A stretch of DNA of 64,000 nt. It comes from Phycomyces blakesleeanus NRRL 1555(-) (lineage: Eukaryota > Mucoromycota > Mucoromycetes > Mucorales > Phycomycetaceae). Positions 12,877-24,171 of this stretch are shown here, in pieces; within the stretch, counting starts at the first letter, position 1, and every line of letters begins with the position of its first letter. The DNA is taken from positions 931,262 to 995,261 of the forward strand of contig NW_017265152.1 of the NCBI RefSeq assembly GCF_001638985.1, given 5' to 3'. The notes under the pieces were generated by a model. The model had not been told where the DNA came from and searched no databases. It saw only the letters and a program-made list of their open reading frames with translations. The position numbers and the translations under genes were made by a program.

Positions 12877-14717
12877 ATGGGTGTCCTCGATATTGTCCCC
12901 GCTGGTGTTGTCACTGGCAAGAACCTTTACAAGTTGTTCGACTATGGTAAAGTACCCGTAGCAATATAAATGTCTATATTATATATATATATATTCATAT
13001 CGATAATTAATTCAAACCTTTATTATCATATTTAATGTATAGCTCGTGAGCACAAGTTTGCCATCCCTGCTATCAACTGTACATCTACCAGGTAAATCAA
13101 AGCCCTTTTAATATAAGCTATACATTGTACATTGTGCATTGTGCATTGTGCATTGTACATGCATGCAACCATGCACATACGCACAGAACAAGACAACGCG
13201 TTTTGCATATGTAGTTATAATTATGGGTGATTATGGAATTATGCGGGAGAATTATGAAAGAATTTTTTTCTTTTTTTTTAAAAAAAAAATGTCCTGCCAA
13301 TCCATCTAATCTCCGTCAAAAAGGAAGAGATATTTGGGGGTTGGGGATGGTATTTTGTTCATTATGAACATGACGGCATAGACAAACGAAAGTGCCTGTG
13401 TGTTCAATGTACAATGCACAATGTATTATTATTTCAATACCAAACCATATTCCCAAGATATATGTGTTAGTATTAAATATTAACATTATAACTATTATTA
13501 TATAGCACTGTCAATGCTGCTCTTGAAGCTGCTCGCGACATCAAGTCTCCCATCATCATCCAGTTCTCCAACGGTGGTGCTGCCTACGTTGCCGGTAAGG
13601 GTCTTTCCAACAAGAACCAGGAAGCCGCTATCATTGGTGCCGTTGCTGGTGCACAGGTAAGAATATTATATAAAACATAGTACATATAGTCTGTATCTGG
13701 TTACAGCATGGGTATTGACGAGGGTAACGATGGTTTTGGGTTTGAGTGAGGGTGTACATACATTTATTATATACAATCTGTGATTGTTGGGAATTGTTGG
13801 GAAATTTTAAAATTATTTTTTTTTTTTAAATTTTTTTATTATTACTCTATTTGGGTTTAATCACGAACAATCTCTTTTCTCAACTATTCTATTAAAATCT
13901 ATTGTAGTACGTCCGTACAGTCGCCACCGCATACGGTATCCCCGTTGTCATCCACTCTGACCACTGCGCCAAGAAGCTCTTGCCTTGGTTCGATGGTATG
14001 CTCGCTGCCGATGAGGAGTACTTCAAGGCCCACGGTGAGCCCCTCTTCTCTTCTCACATGTTGGATCTCTCTGAGGAGTCCAAGGAGGAGAACATCGAGG
14101 TCTGCCTCAAGTACCTTGAGCGCATGGCCAAGATCAACTGCTGGTTGGAGATGGAGATCGGTATTACCGGTGGTGAGGAAGATGGTGTGAACAACGAGGA
14201 TGTCGACAACGCCTCCCTCTACACCCAGCCCGAGGATATCTACGAGATCTACTCCAAGTTCTCCGAGATCACCGAGAACTTCTCTATCGCTGCTGCTTTC
14301 GGAAACGTCCACGGTGTCTATGCTCCCGGTAACGTCAAGCTCCACCCCGAGTTGTTGGCCAAGCACCAGGCCTTTGTTGCCGAGCAGATCGGCTCATCAA
14401 ACCCCAAGCCCGTCTTCTTTGTCTTCCACGGTGGATCTGGTTCCTCCAAGGATGAGATTAACACTGCCGTCAATGCCGGTGGTGCTGTCAAGATGAACGT
14501 CGATACCGACACCCAGTGGGCCTACTGGACCGGTCTCCGTGACTTCTACAAGAAGAACCAGGACTACCTCCAGACCCAGGTCGGTAACCCCGAGGGCGAG
14601 GGTAAGCCCAACAAGAAGTACTACGATCCCCGTGTCTTCATCCGTTCCGCTGAACTCACCATGAAACAGCGCGTCGAGGAGGCTTGCCAGGATCTCGGAA
14701 ACGTCAACGTTTTGTAA
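12877..14717 (+). CDS. FBA1: Class II fructose-bisphosphate aldolase
   Basis: Four exons (12877-12946, 13043-13091, 13506-13656, 13908-14717) encode 359 residues, the usual length of fungal Fba1. The enzyme is a zinc-dependent glycolytic aldolase that interconverts fructose 1,6-bisphosphate with glyceraldehyde 3-phosphate and dihydroxyacetone phosphate. Family marks include IHSDHCAKK with the metal-ligand histidine, LEMEIGITGGEEDG, AFGNVHGVY, FHGGSGSS and NVDTDTQWAYW. The large last exon uses many C-ending codons (AAC, ATC, GTC, AAG), unlike its neighbours, consistent with high expression. Intron 2 (13092-13505) carries inverted repeats, listed separately. Confidence 0.98.
13123..13160 (+). 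repeat. Heptamer tandem repeat inside FBA1 intron 2
   Basis: Five tandem copies of CATTGTR (R = A or G). The last 17 bases (13144-13160) are the exact reverse complement of 13407-13423 in the same intron, so the transcript could pair across about 245 bases. Confidence 0.85.
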
Positions 14718-17700
14718 ATATTTTTTATAATATATAGCATAAATATAAATATAAATTAGTACTCTATAATTTTTTTTCTTTATTTTTTTTGGTACTGTAA
14801 ATAATATATATATATATATATATAATACAAAAATATATATATATATATTTGTATGTTCTCTCAATATAAGAAATTCAAATGTCAACCCATTAGCTACAAC
14901 TAGTTAGTTTAGATTACAGTCAATTGAGTTGGTTGATATCAAGACACACAAAAAATACAATATAATATGTATGGTAACCTTTGGTCAAGATTCTGTTCAT
15001 TTTGTTATTAGCAGGGAGAATTTCAAGTACAAAAAATCTCTCAACAAAACTCATGAATATAAATATAGTAGATACATGAAATGAAAGAGAGTCTTGTTGG
15101 GAAATTCAATTCAATTCAATTCAGTTGTCATGGTCACGATCATTTATTGCTACTGTAAACATTGTCTATAGATTATAGGTGAAACGTATTCATCAAGTCA
15201 ATCAATATATTAATCCTCAATTTGGCCCATGCCTGTCCCTAGGAGAATAAAGATTGCATGAGTGTTGAGTTGGAAGTAAAATAGTAAGTATCAAAAAGAA
15301 TTAAATAACGATAACGATAATGATAATGATAATGATAATCAGGTTTCATTTATATGTATGTTTGTTTCAAATGTATTGTCAATAATAGTCCTGTTCACCA
15401 AGATCTTACATTGTCTAGTACGACTAACGGACAAAACCAGCTTTCTCTGTAATCCATCTTATGGGCTACATAAAAAATAAGCTTGCCATTATTTTTGATA
15501 GATAATCCAGTTTTCGCCTGCTTACATATTTGATATATAAGAAATATTGCTCGCTCCAATACCTTGATAAATCGGTGTCTGCTTACCACCATTAATACAA
15601 TTATCAGTCAACTTGAAAATACCATGAGAAAGAGTTCCCAGCCCGTCAACAACAAGACTTTCTACTCTTAAATGTCACGGAGCTCATTTTTGAGGATATG
15701 TACCAGAGCTCTAATTTTTTTTTCGTGTAGCTCGATTGAAAGGTACTATGAAACCGCCAAGCACTTGGCCAATAAAAGAGCCTGCCTACACTTTGAGATC
15801 ATCCAGAAACAATGTTGACTTATACCCGGAGAAAGCTGGTGAATTACCAAAAGATATATTGCTTTTTACCACTTTGTCGATTTTGAATATTGAAAGGATT
15901 TCTAGAAATAAGATTAATACTTACCGCGACTTACACTAGACAAGTCTTTGTTTTTTTTTGTTACCTAACTGTGAAACACTATGTGCCAATATACAAGTAA
16001 GTTGCGAAATTTTTGTCATTGCTGAACCTCTCAAGTACTTTTTTTTTCAAGTAATAAATGCCGATGGGCAGTAGGATGGGCTTGACAGCTGCTTTTGGGA
16101 AATACTTTATACTATATGAATGAATAAATAAGAATTCGCCTGATACAGATAATTGAACAAGGTGAGTACCTTTCATTGCCTCAACGGGGTATGTTGGATA
16201 CATTCTGCCTAACCACCCGGCCTGTACCCTTCCTCCTCCAGTACCGCCCAATTTTTCTCTGCTGGGCTCCGAAATACTTCTTCTGAGCAATTATGATCAA
16301 GACACTCATTCTGTTGGTGTAAGTTTGGATATATGAATGTCTATTCTATCGTGTATTACAGCGTAATTGGTATACTCTGATTTTTATTGAATATTCTTTG
16401 AAAGATCCTCCCTTAAACATACTTGTCTTGTGACAGTTATATATATATATCTTGAGAGTTTTGGAACATTTTGTTTTGAAAAGTAAAAATAAATAAACAA
16501 AAATATTCCCATGGCTAATGAACTAGCTGAAAAAAAAAGAAAAATATTGATGGTTCAACGACAAATCATACTCAATCTTGCCGTGTTGGCTTAACTTTCT
16601 ATGGGGTATAGTAACCACCAAAACATTGTACGGGAAGGGTGCTTGGCTCTTTAGATAAAAAGAAAAAGAAGAAAGTGCGGAAGTTTCCACACCAAGAGCA
16701 GCTTGGTTACGGTACAACATTGCATGGCTTAGAAGAATATATCGACTGTCTCTGAAAAGACGAGTATCGATTTTGCCTATGAAAAGAAAAGCTGCTCACT
16801 CTCTTTAACTATTCTTTAAGACTAAGAAAAGACTTCTTTCCTAAAACAACATATGTACCAAAACCATTCTTGCGAGGCTTATTGCTACACTTGAGTACAT
16901 ACTCTATCGATAAATAAATAAATAAATAAATAGGTATTTTGTGTGATACAGTGTACTCATTCTCAAAGTTTCTTTCCCTATCAGCCATAGGTTAGAATTG
17001 ACTAGCTTTAAGTATTATGTAGTGGATAGGCTGATACCTACATTTCATTATTCGTGTTAGTCAGAACAGATATTGGTAGTGTCTAGAGGTATAGTCCTTC
17101 TTCATATTATAGTTATTTTGCTACTACAGGGAATAAAAATTCTTTGGGATATAAGTTAAAATAGCTATCTTCTATTAGACTCACATACACCTGTAGACGC
17201 ATCCTGTGTGTGGTTAGGGACCAGATATAATTGCTAGATACTAGACCCCGAGTCAGTTTTCAAGAGTCTGGTACTTGATATAAAAAAAAGTAGTGTCCGA
17301 ATGATTGTACTAAAAAGAAATAAAAACAAGGCTTAACAAACACAAAAAATGTATATTTGTCCTAAATACATAAACTGAATTTCTTCTATATGATCTTATA
17401 CTCATAGATCTATATCTATATTTGGAGTAAAGCAATACATATCCGATCCTTGTATTATACTTCTTATTTTTTTTTATTCGTTTATAGAAATGGCTTGGAT
17501 TTCTATTTCTTTTTGCTATCCGATCTATGGATTGTGATATATGAATATCTGATAGCTGCTGGATTCTTGTGTATTTTCTTTTCTTTGTACATCTTTACAT
17601 CTCTCTAACAAGCCTACGGAATATACACAGCAATACAAAGAAGTACACCAGACATTTGGGGCCGCAGATCACCCCGGAAACAGGCAGATTACAAAGTTTA

Positions 17701-18200
17701 AAAAATAAAAATAAAAATAAATTCATAGCCAAAAGGTGATATTCATTTTTTTTTAGCAAGCGCCACACGTGAGAAATCTTTATAGGGCAAGAGGGCAACG
17801 ACAACTAATTCTAAAAAGGTAGAGATCAATTGGGATTTATAGCATACCCAGCCGTCAGCCCCAAAGCCAAGGCTTTATCCCTTTTCTTCTTCTTCTTCTT
17901 CTTCTTATTCTTTATTACTATTATACTTTATACTCTGTCAAAATAATACTAATAAAAATATCAATACAAACAAGTAGACAAGATATAGTCCAACAGGCAG
18001 GCCAACAGAGAGAAAGATATACTTCTTCTTCTTCAAAACAATAGGCACCATACAGGCAACACACACACGCATAGACCCAACAGCGACAATATATATATAT
18101 ATACACGCTCACGCCTACACATATATATACCAAGATATAAAAATATCAATATATCAATATATATTGATATATTAATATATATATATATACATACACAGAA

Positions 18201-18231
<31 letters not shown>

Positions 18232-18235
18232 AAGA
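14718..18235. other. Gene-poor spacer of about 3.5 kb
   Basis: AT-rich DNA with TAAA repeats near 16910, CTT repeats near 17885 and long (TA)n tracts near 14805, 18090 and 18170. The only coding-like signal is the possible relic at 15400-16330 (separate entry). I saw no tRNA or snRNA. Confidence 0.55.
15400..16330 (-). pseudogene. Possible decayed or unrecognised protein-coding region
   Basis: The minus strand holds several protein-like stretches in different frames: FRSPAEKNWAVLEEEGYRPG near 16280-16220, MYPTYPVEAM near 16200, AVKPILLPIGIYYL near 16080-16050, GYKSTLFLDDLKV near 15830-15790, AGSFIGQVLGGFIVPFNR near 15785-15730, and VVDGLGTLSHGIFKLTDN near 15655-15600. They are separated by stops and I could not join them with good splice sites. 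The ILLPIG piece is vaguely like a major-facilitator transporter, but that is weak. It may be a pseudogene or a many-exon gene that I cannot parse. Confidence 0.25.
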
Positions 18236-21200
18236 ATGGGAAATCCAGCGCCTATCATAACAGCTCAACAAGAGTTGTCAAGTCAACTACCTCCATCACA
18301 ATCGCGGCTGCCATCTACTCCATCTGCAGCCCAATTCAACCTCCCCGAACCAACCGTACCGCAATCTCCCACCAATAAGACATTACCAGCAAGACGATTG
18401 TCTGTACCAGATCTACACAAACTCAAAGAAGAATGGTCCCGTAGAGAAGCTCTTCAAGTCAATACTCTTCCACCAGGAAAACTCCAGGCAAGTTTCCTTT
18501 GCTCCCCCTTTTTTTGATGTTCTTGTTTTTGATGTTACTGTTAGTGATATTTGTATAATACAATACAATAAAATATAATGCAATAGAATGTAAATAAATC
18601 TTGTATAGTTATATATATATATATACATACATACAAATATGCATGTGTAAAGCAAGTTATTAATCTCGTATAGGTTTCAAATAGATTGATTTGCTCAATG
18701 TTCGCTCAGATGTAAAAGTAAGACGCCCATTAATGCGACTGCGTATGGGCTCTCAGCACTACTTCTCATCACGCTCAAAGGATGAGAATGGGAATTGGAA
18801 CGAAGGCTTTATTTTCACAGTCTCGTATCACAATCAACTATTTGATACAATTGAGGTACTAAAAAAGAAAAAAGAAAAAGAAAACAGGGGTTGAAGTGGG
18901 GGTTGAAGTGAGGGCTGGGCGGAGGGATGATGAGAAGGAGAGATTACGGAAAGAGATCAATTAAAGAAGAGGACAGTCAAAGCAAATATATAGATAGAAT
19001 AAAAGTAAGATCAAGAGATAAATAAAGAAGGGGATAAGTATAGAGAGATAGATATATAGAGGGGTAGAAAGAGATACCTATAATAGTTAGGGAGACCCCA
19101 ATATGTGTGTATTTTGTGCGTATGTTTATAAATATATAGTAACAAGATAAAGTCTACGCCGACTACTGCTTTGTTTTCTTTATTGTATATCTAGTTGGAT
19201 TTGTATGATAAGCGAAAAGGATGGAGAGCAAAAACCAAGCACATTGGAAAGGCTAAATTAAAACTTGGAAAGATAAAAGGACATGAAGACGTGTTTCTCA
19301 CGTAAGTACACACGCACAGAAAGAGAGAGAGAGAGGTAGAGAGGTAGATATAGAAGCACATTTGTATTTATGTGTATTTTTCTTGGAATACACTGGCTTT
19401 GGGCTAAAGCAAGGAAATGTGATTATAGTTTTCTTCCGATGTATGAATACAATATACGCCGTTATCTCCCTGCCCACATTCAGCTGCCCCACAACTTTCT
19501 CAAATCACACATGCCCACTCTTCCAAATATGCCAAAGTTCAACCTTCCCCGCCCACAACAATCGCAGCCACAACCACAAGCACAAGCACAAGCACAGCAA
19601 CAAAGTCAACATGAGCACGGACAGGAGGCGCAGGAGAGCCAGGATACCGAAGAGTTCGCTGAAGAAAACATAGATGAATTCCCGCCATTTGAAATTAGAC
19701 AGCACCCTAGCCACAGTAGACACTCCATGACACCTTATATAGGGTCAATTCAGATCCGCATTCGCTATGCTTTCCAGAACCCTCCCGACCTGCACTCAGA
19801 CGAACTGACGCCCGTCTATCTCTCCTATAACCCATCCCGAGACTTTGACACCCTGAGCTTTGCAAGCAGCCACATTGACCGAAGCACAATCACCTCCACT
19901 AGAAGCCAAGCAAGCAATAGCAGCAGCAGCATATCCAGCTCCACACTCTATTCTACCGATCCATTTAGCTCTCTTTCAAACGTCAATCACCATAGTAACA
20001 ATAATAGCCATAGCAACAACAGTAGCCAAGAAGATTTCCGAGACGCCATCGAACCAAACCTGGTGTTTGTAAATGATGCCAGAGTCACCCTAGAAAAACC
20101 AACGGCTGCATTAACCGGAGTACTATCAAGATCGCCCAGTGGTCCTGTTAGAAGCGAGTCTACAATCAATATCGAATTTGAAAAGCGCTTGGAGGGAGAA
20201 CTGTCTAGAGGCTTACCTTTTATACCCCAACATCAAGAAAAGTCTGAAAAGAATACGTTTGGATTCTCGCAGTGCGACGTTGACAACTCAAATACCGGTC
20301 TGAAAGAAAAGGACGGCGTCTCGATGGACTCGGCGAGTGTGAAGAGCTATAAGTTCGGCGACAAGAATTTTGCTATCAGCTGGATGAACGAGACATTTGA
20401 AGAAGTTGCCTTATCCCACCCAAGTCTAGATCGTATGATTGGTTTGGTTGTAAGTCCCCAGACAAGAACCCTTTTACGTGCTGTTGTCAAGATGTGCAAT
20501 GCTTTTGTGAGTGCAATAAAAAAAACCAGTTTTTTTTTAACAAAGTAGATAATCATTTAATTTCTTAATTTATTATTACTTGTTATACTGATACTGATAC
20601 TAATACTAATACTCATGCTTTTTATTGTCTAATGTGCGTTAATTAGGGTCAAGGATTCAAAATTACTGGGTTGCAACTCTTGAGCTCATTGTCTTTACTG
20701 CAAAACTTTTATTCAGAAATAGCCAGGTAGGAAGAGTATGATGTATACTTATATTACTTGCATGTGTATGTGCGCGGCAGTCAATAAACAAACAGACAAA
20801 AAAAGAAGAAGAGATAGGGTACTGATACTAGTCGAAATAGACCTCCTCCAGCAGAAAAGGTGACGGATTTACGATTCTTAGACGATGCATCGTATTATCT
20901 TGGACATGCAATTATTGCCTATGTGAGTTTATGATTAGAAGTGTGTTGGCTATCTCTTGGTATATATGTATAATATTTGTTTGTTTGTTTGTTTGTCCGT
21001 TGTGATTAACCGGCTGCTTTATTAATAGGGGTGGCGAGGAATATCTTATTTGGGAGACTATGCAAAATACCTAAAAGGTTAGTAAAAAGTAGTAATAGTA
21101 GCTGTGGTCATCAACCGGATCTAATATAATACAAACCCAAAAGAAAGCTTAAAAGACGATACTAATAATAACCAATTATTGTAGATGTAATGAAGACGAA

Positions 21201-22505
21201 ATCCAACAAAGAAGCTATTGTTAGATTCTTGAAGATTCCTTCTGAAGATCTTTTGGGTTACCAATACGGTCTCAGGAAAGGTGCCGTATTCCAACCAAGT
21301 TACTTTGTTTCTATTGATCGAGGACGAGAGGCAATTGTGTTGGGCATTCGTGGTACCTGGGTATGTTTGAGGATCTATATATTTTTAAGCTTGTGATTCA
21401 CATACATATACACACATGTACGCACACACGCAGTAAATCTAATTACAGCCTTTACTTTATTGTTATGTACATACACGTATATTCAAATACATTGCAGAGT
21501 ATTTACGATTGCATTACTGACCTTGTGTGCGAATATCGACCATGGAAGGGCGGTCTAGTCCATTCGGGCATGCTGGCTTCTGCCCAATGGTTTTTTACCT
21601 GCATTATTCCTAGCATATTTCATTATGTAGCAACCCAATCAATGTCTGAGACCCGCCCGGTTTCTTCATTCATTATTACTGGCCACTCTCTTGGTGCAGG
21701 CACAGCTGCCCTTCTCACCATGATGGTAGCTGATCACATCGAAGAGCTTCGAGAGCTTTCCCAAAATCCAGAATTCAACGTTCATTGCTACAGCTATGCG
21801 CCCGTAGCAAGTGTATCTCTTGACATCTCAGAGAAATACAAGGAATACATCGACAGTTTTGTGTGCCATGACGATCTGGTCGCACGTCTGTCGTACGGAA
21901 CGGCCACATGTGCCAAAGAGCTTATTATGGATGCATTGACCGCAGTTGATGGCTTGGGAGGAACATCAAAGGTTAACTCTGATCCCGAAATTAAGAAGGC
22001 CTGTTTTGATATCATCCACACCCGGCGCGAAGAAATCTACCGCGCAAATGAGCCTCGTTATCCACTCCTGTATGTCCCTGGTCGTGTCTTCCAATTCCGC
22101 CGTACACCCAACAAACCCCTCCCAAAAGTAAAACCTGTCGCTACCCCTATGTCTCGCCCCCGAGCGTCATCTTCCGTCAACGACACTAACGCCAAGGGAC
22201 CCCACCAGATTCCCATCAGTCACTCTGAACCAGCACTCATACACCCTCCCAGCTCATCGCTCTATGGAGACGTCACATTTACTCTCCACCAGAGCTCTCC
22301 TCTCATATCTGAAGAAGTTTTGATTTCCAAGACATGTTTGGAAGATCACATGGTAGTAACTTATCTGAATGCATTCCAGATGGTTAAGCAGGATTGTATG
22401 CGGCAGTCAGCAATTAAGAAAACAAGTGTTCCACCCCGAACATCCAGTAGAGCTGCTTCACTGCCTAGTATACGTGTTGAAGACCCTGAAGGAAAAGTAG
22501 TCTAG
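18236..22505 (+). CDS. C2-domain lipase, sn-1 diacylglycerol lipase-like
   Basis: Nine exons (18236-18487, 18685-18855, 19195-19301, 19429-20506, 20647-20726, 20832-20922, 21029-21077, 21185-21360, 21498-22505) give 1003 residues with consistent phases. An N-terminal C2-like domain (DLLNVRSDVKVRRPLMRLRM onward, about residues 85-175) is followed by a long disordered Gln/His/Ser-rich part. A class 3 lipase domain of the diacylglycerol-lipase type comes after that. Visible lipase marks are IVLGIRGTW, the nucleophile elbow TGHSLGAGTAAL, a likely catalytic Asp in CHDDLVARLS, and a candidate His in LEDHMVVTYL. It probably acts on membrane diacylglycerol, with C2 aiding membrane contact. Intron 1 has a GC donor. 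Confidence 0.88.
18488..18684 (+). other. GC-AG intron in the lipase gene
   Basis: The exon ends CTCCAG and the intron begins GCAAGT. No GT donor nearby keeps the frame. Splicing to the AG at 18683-18684 is phase 0 and yields GKLQ-IDLLNV, a natural beginning for the C2 strand. GC donors are a minor U2-type class, usually with a strong AG/GCAAGT context as here. Confidence 0.75.
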
Positions 22506-22714
22506 AGAACATTGTACATGAAAGAGTAATTATATATATATATATAAAAAATAACATATAAAAACATCATTTTCTTTTATATCCTTCGCCTCTTTATATA
22601 TACGTAGATACATTTCTATATGTACATATATATATACACACATTACAATTGATAAGAAATTTTTAAAGATTAGCAAACCAACGACAATATTATATATACA
22701 AATTATTATTTAAT

Positions 22715-23654
22715 TTATTTTGACTTTTTATCATTGTCCTTGTCATTATTTGTATCGAATGGAAATCCAAATTGATCCTTAATGGACTTTCCAATGTCAT
22801 CAAAATTTTTGGGAAGTTTTTCCAACAGAGAGGATGGCGAACCGTCCTTTAATGATTCTAGGATTTGTGCTGAAATTGTCGCAACAGCTGGAGGACCATT
22901 GTCTTTTAATGCCTGTAACGTCTCAACTGACATTTTGTAAGCAGGATCCACGGTTTCTTTTACAAGTCGTTCAGCTAAAAAAAATTCAAAGCAAAATACA
23001 AGTGTAAGAAGAGAAAAAGAATTATTGTTATTATTATCAATAATAATATTGAATACTATCATGGATCTTACCTGTTTTACTTGCTGTTGATAATTTCTCG
23101 TCAAGGTCCAATTCATAAATAGTTGATCTGTAGAAACCAATTGATATAATTATTAAATTTATTATTTAAATTAACATCAGTATTACTATTGCAGGTTATT
23201 TTTTGCTTTATTTTTCAATACCCTCGCTTATTCGATTTGCTGGTGTGTGAACTAGTTTGCTCTGTCCAAACGCATACATACATACATACATACATACATG
23301 AGATGCAATGACATGAGATGTTAGATTAATTTTCAATTATATTCTTCTTCTTTTTCTTTTTAAAAAAATCCTACCTTTTGTCTCAGTACACTCTTCTCTT
23401 CCACGGGCCACTCTTACAGAATAGCCTTTGAGCATATTAGTGAAACGAGACAAGTTGACGGCATATACATTCTCGTCAATAGGCTCGTTCGATTCATTTT
23501 TTGTTTCTTCAACACCCTTTTTTCTCAGGCATATCATTACACAATCCGGAGCTTGACCATGGTCACTGTCCTCTTTTGTTTGCTTGCACAATTTCAAGCA
23601 CGACTCTTCCCAACCACTCTTTTGGGTGTCTTGAGTTGTATTGTTGGTAGGCAT
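22715..23654 (-). CDS. Uncharacterised protein with twin CX3C motif
   Basis: Four exons (23654-23375, 23261-23222, 23127-23072, 22974-22715) encode 211 residues. I do not recognise the family. Near the N-terminus lie SCLKLCKQ and, after 14 residues, DCVMICLRKKG. This CX3C-(14)-CX3C spacing resembles small Tim chaperones and other proteins imported into the mitochondrial intermembrane space by Mia40. The C-terminal half is acidic and amphipathic (SVETLQALKDNGPP, SSLLEKLPKNFDDIGKSI) and ends in a charged Asp/Lys tail. An in-frame upstream start at 23747 would add a hydrophobic signal-like leader (MTPKYCLLILFFPLYFLG), so the compartment depends on which start is used. It is convergent with the lipase gene and ends about 210 bp from it. 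Confidence 0.75.
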
Positions 23655-24171
23655 TAATTTTATGTCAACTTTTGATCGGAGGATAAAGGCCTCCCCCAAA
23701 AAATAAAGAGGGAAAAATAAAATTAAAAGACAATATTTTGGTGTCACTTGAATTGACTGATGAAATTTGCAGCGTTATTGTGACAGCTAGATTCTTGGTG
23801 TTTAAACCCTCATTAAAACCGTCGAAATGAAATGAAAACAATTATTATTATTATTATTGTTGTTGGTGTGAAGCTAAACACACCATCCTTTCAACAAACT
23901 ATACATTTAAATATACATATACATATACATATATCACATTAAGAATGTACTATGTATTTGCTACGGACAGTTTTTTTTGTTTTCTTTAGAAACCAATGTA
24001 AAATATAAAATTCTACAGGCAAAAAAGAAAAGGAAGAAAAAAAAACTATTTTAATTCAGCGTCATTTTATTTTGAAAAGCGCATTAGTGAGTGACGTTGC
24101 TTTTCTGGTAATCAAGGCAATTTTGACTTGTCTCTTTCCTTTTTTTTTTCTTGACCGATCCTACTTTGCAC
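23655..24171. other. Divergent intergenic region, CX3C gene and CDK9 gene
   Basis: About 517 bp between two divergent starts, holding an ATT repeat near 23847, an ATACAT repeat near 23915 and a poly-pyrimidine run just before the CDK9 start. It presumably carries both promoters. I can name no specific site. Confidence 0.5.

Noticed and set aside
13899..14366. Minus-strand 155-residue open frame over the aldolase
   Set aside because: It is antisense to FBA1, and valine/aspartate/leucine-rich as expected from reversed biased codons.
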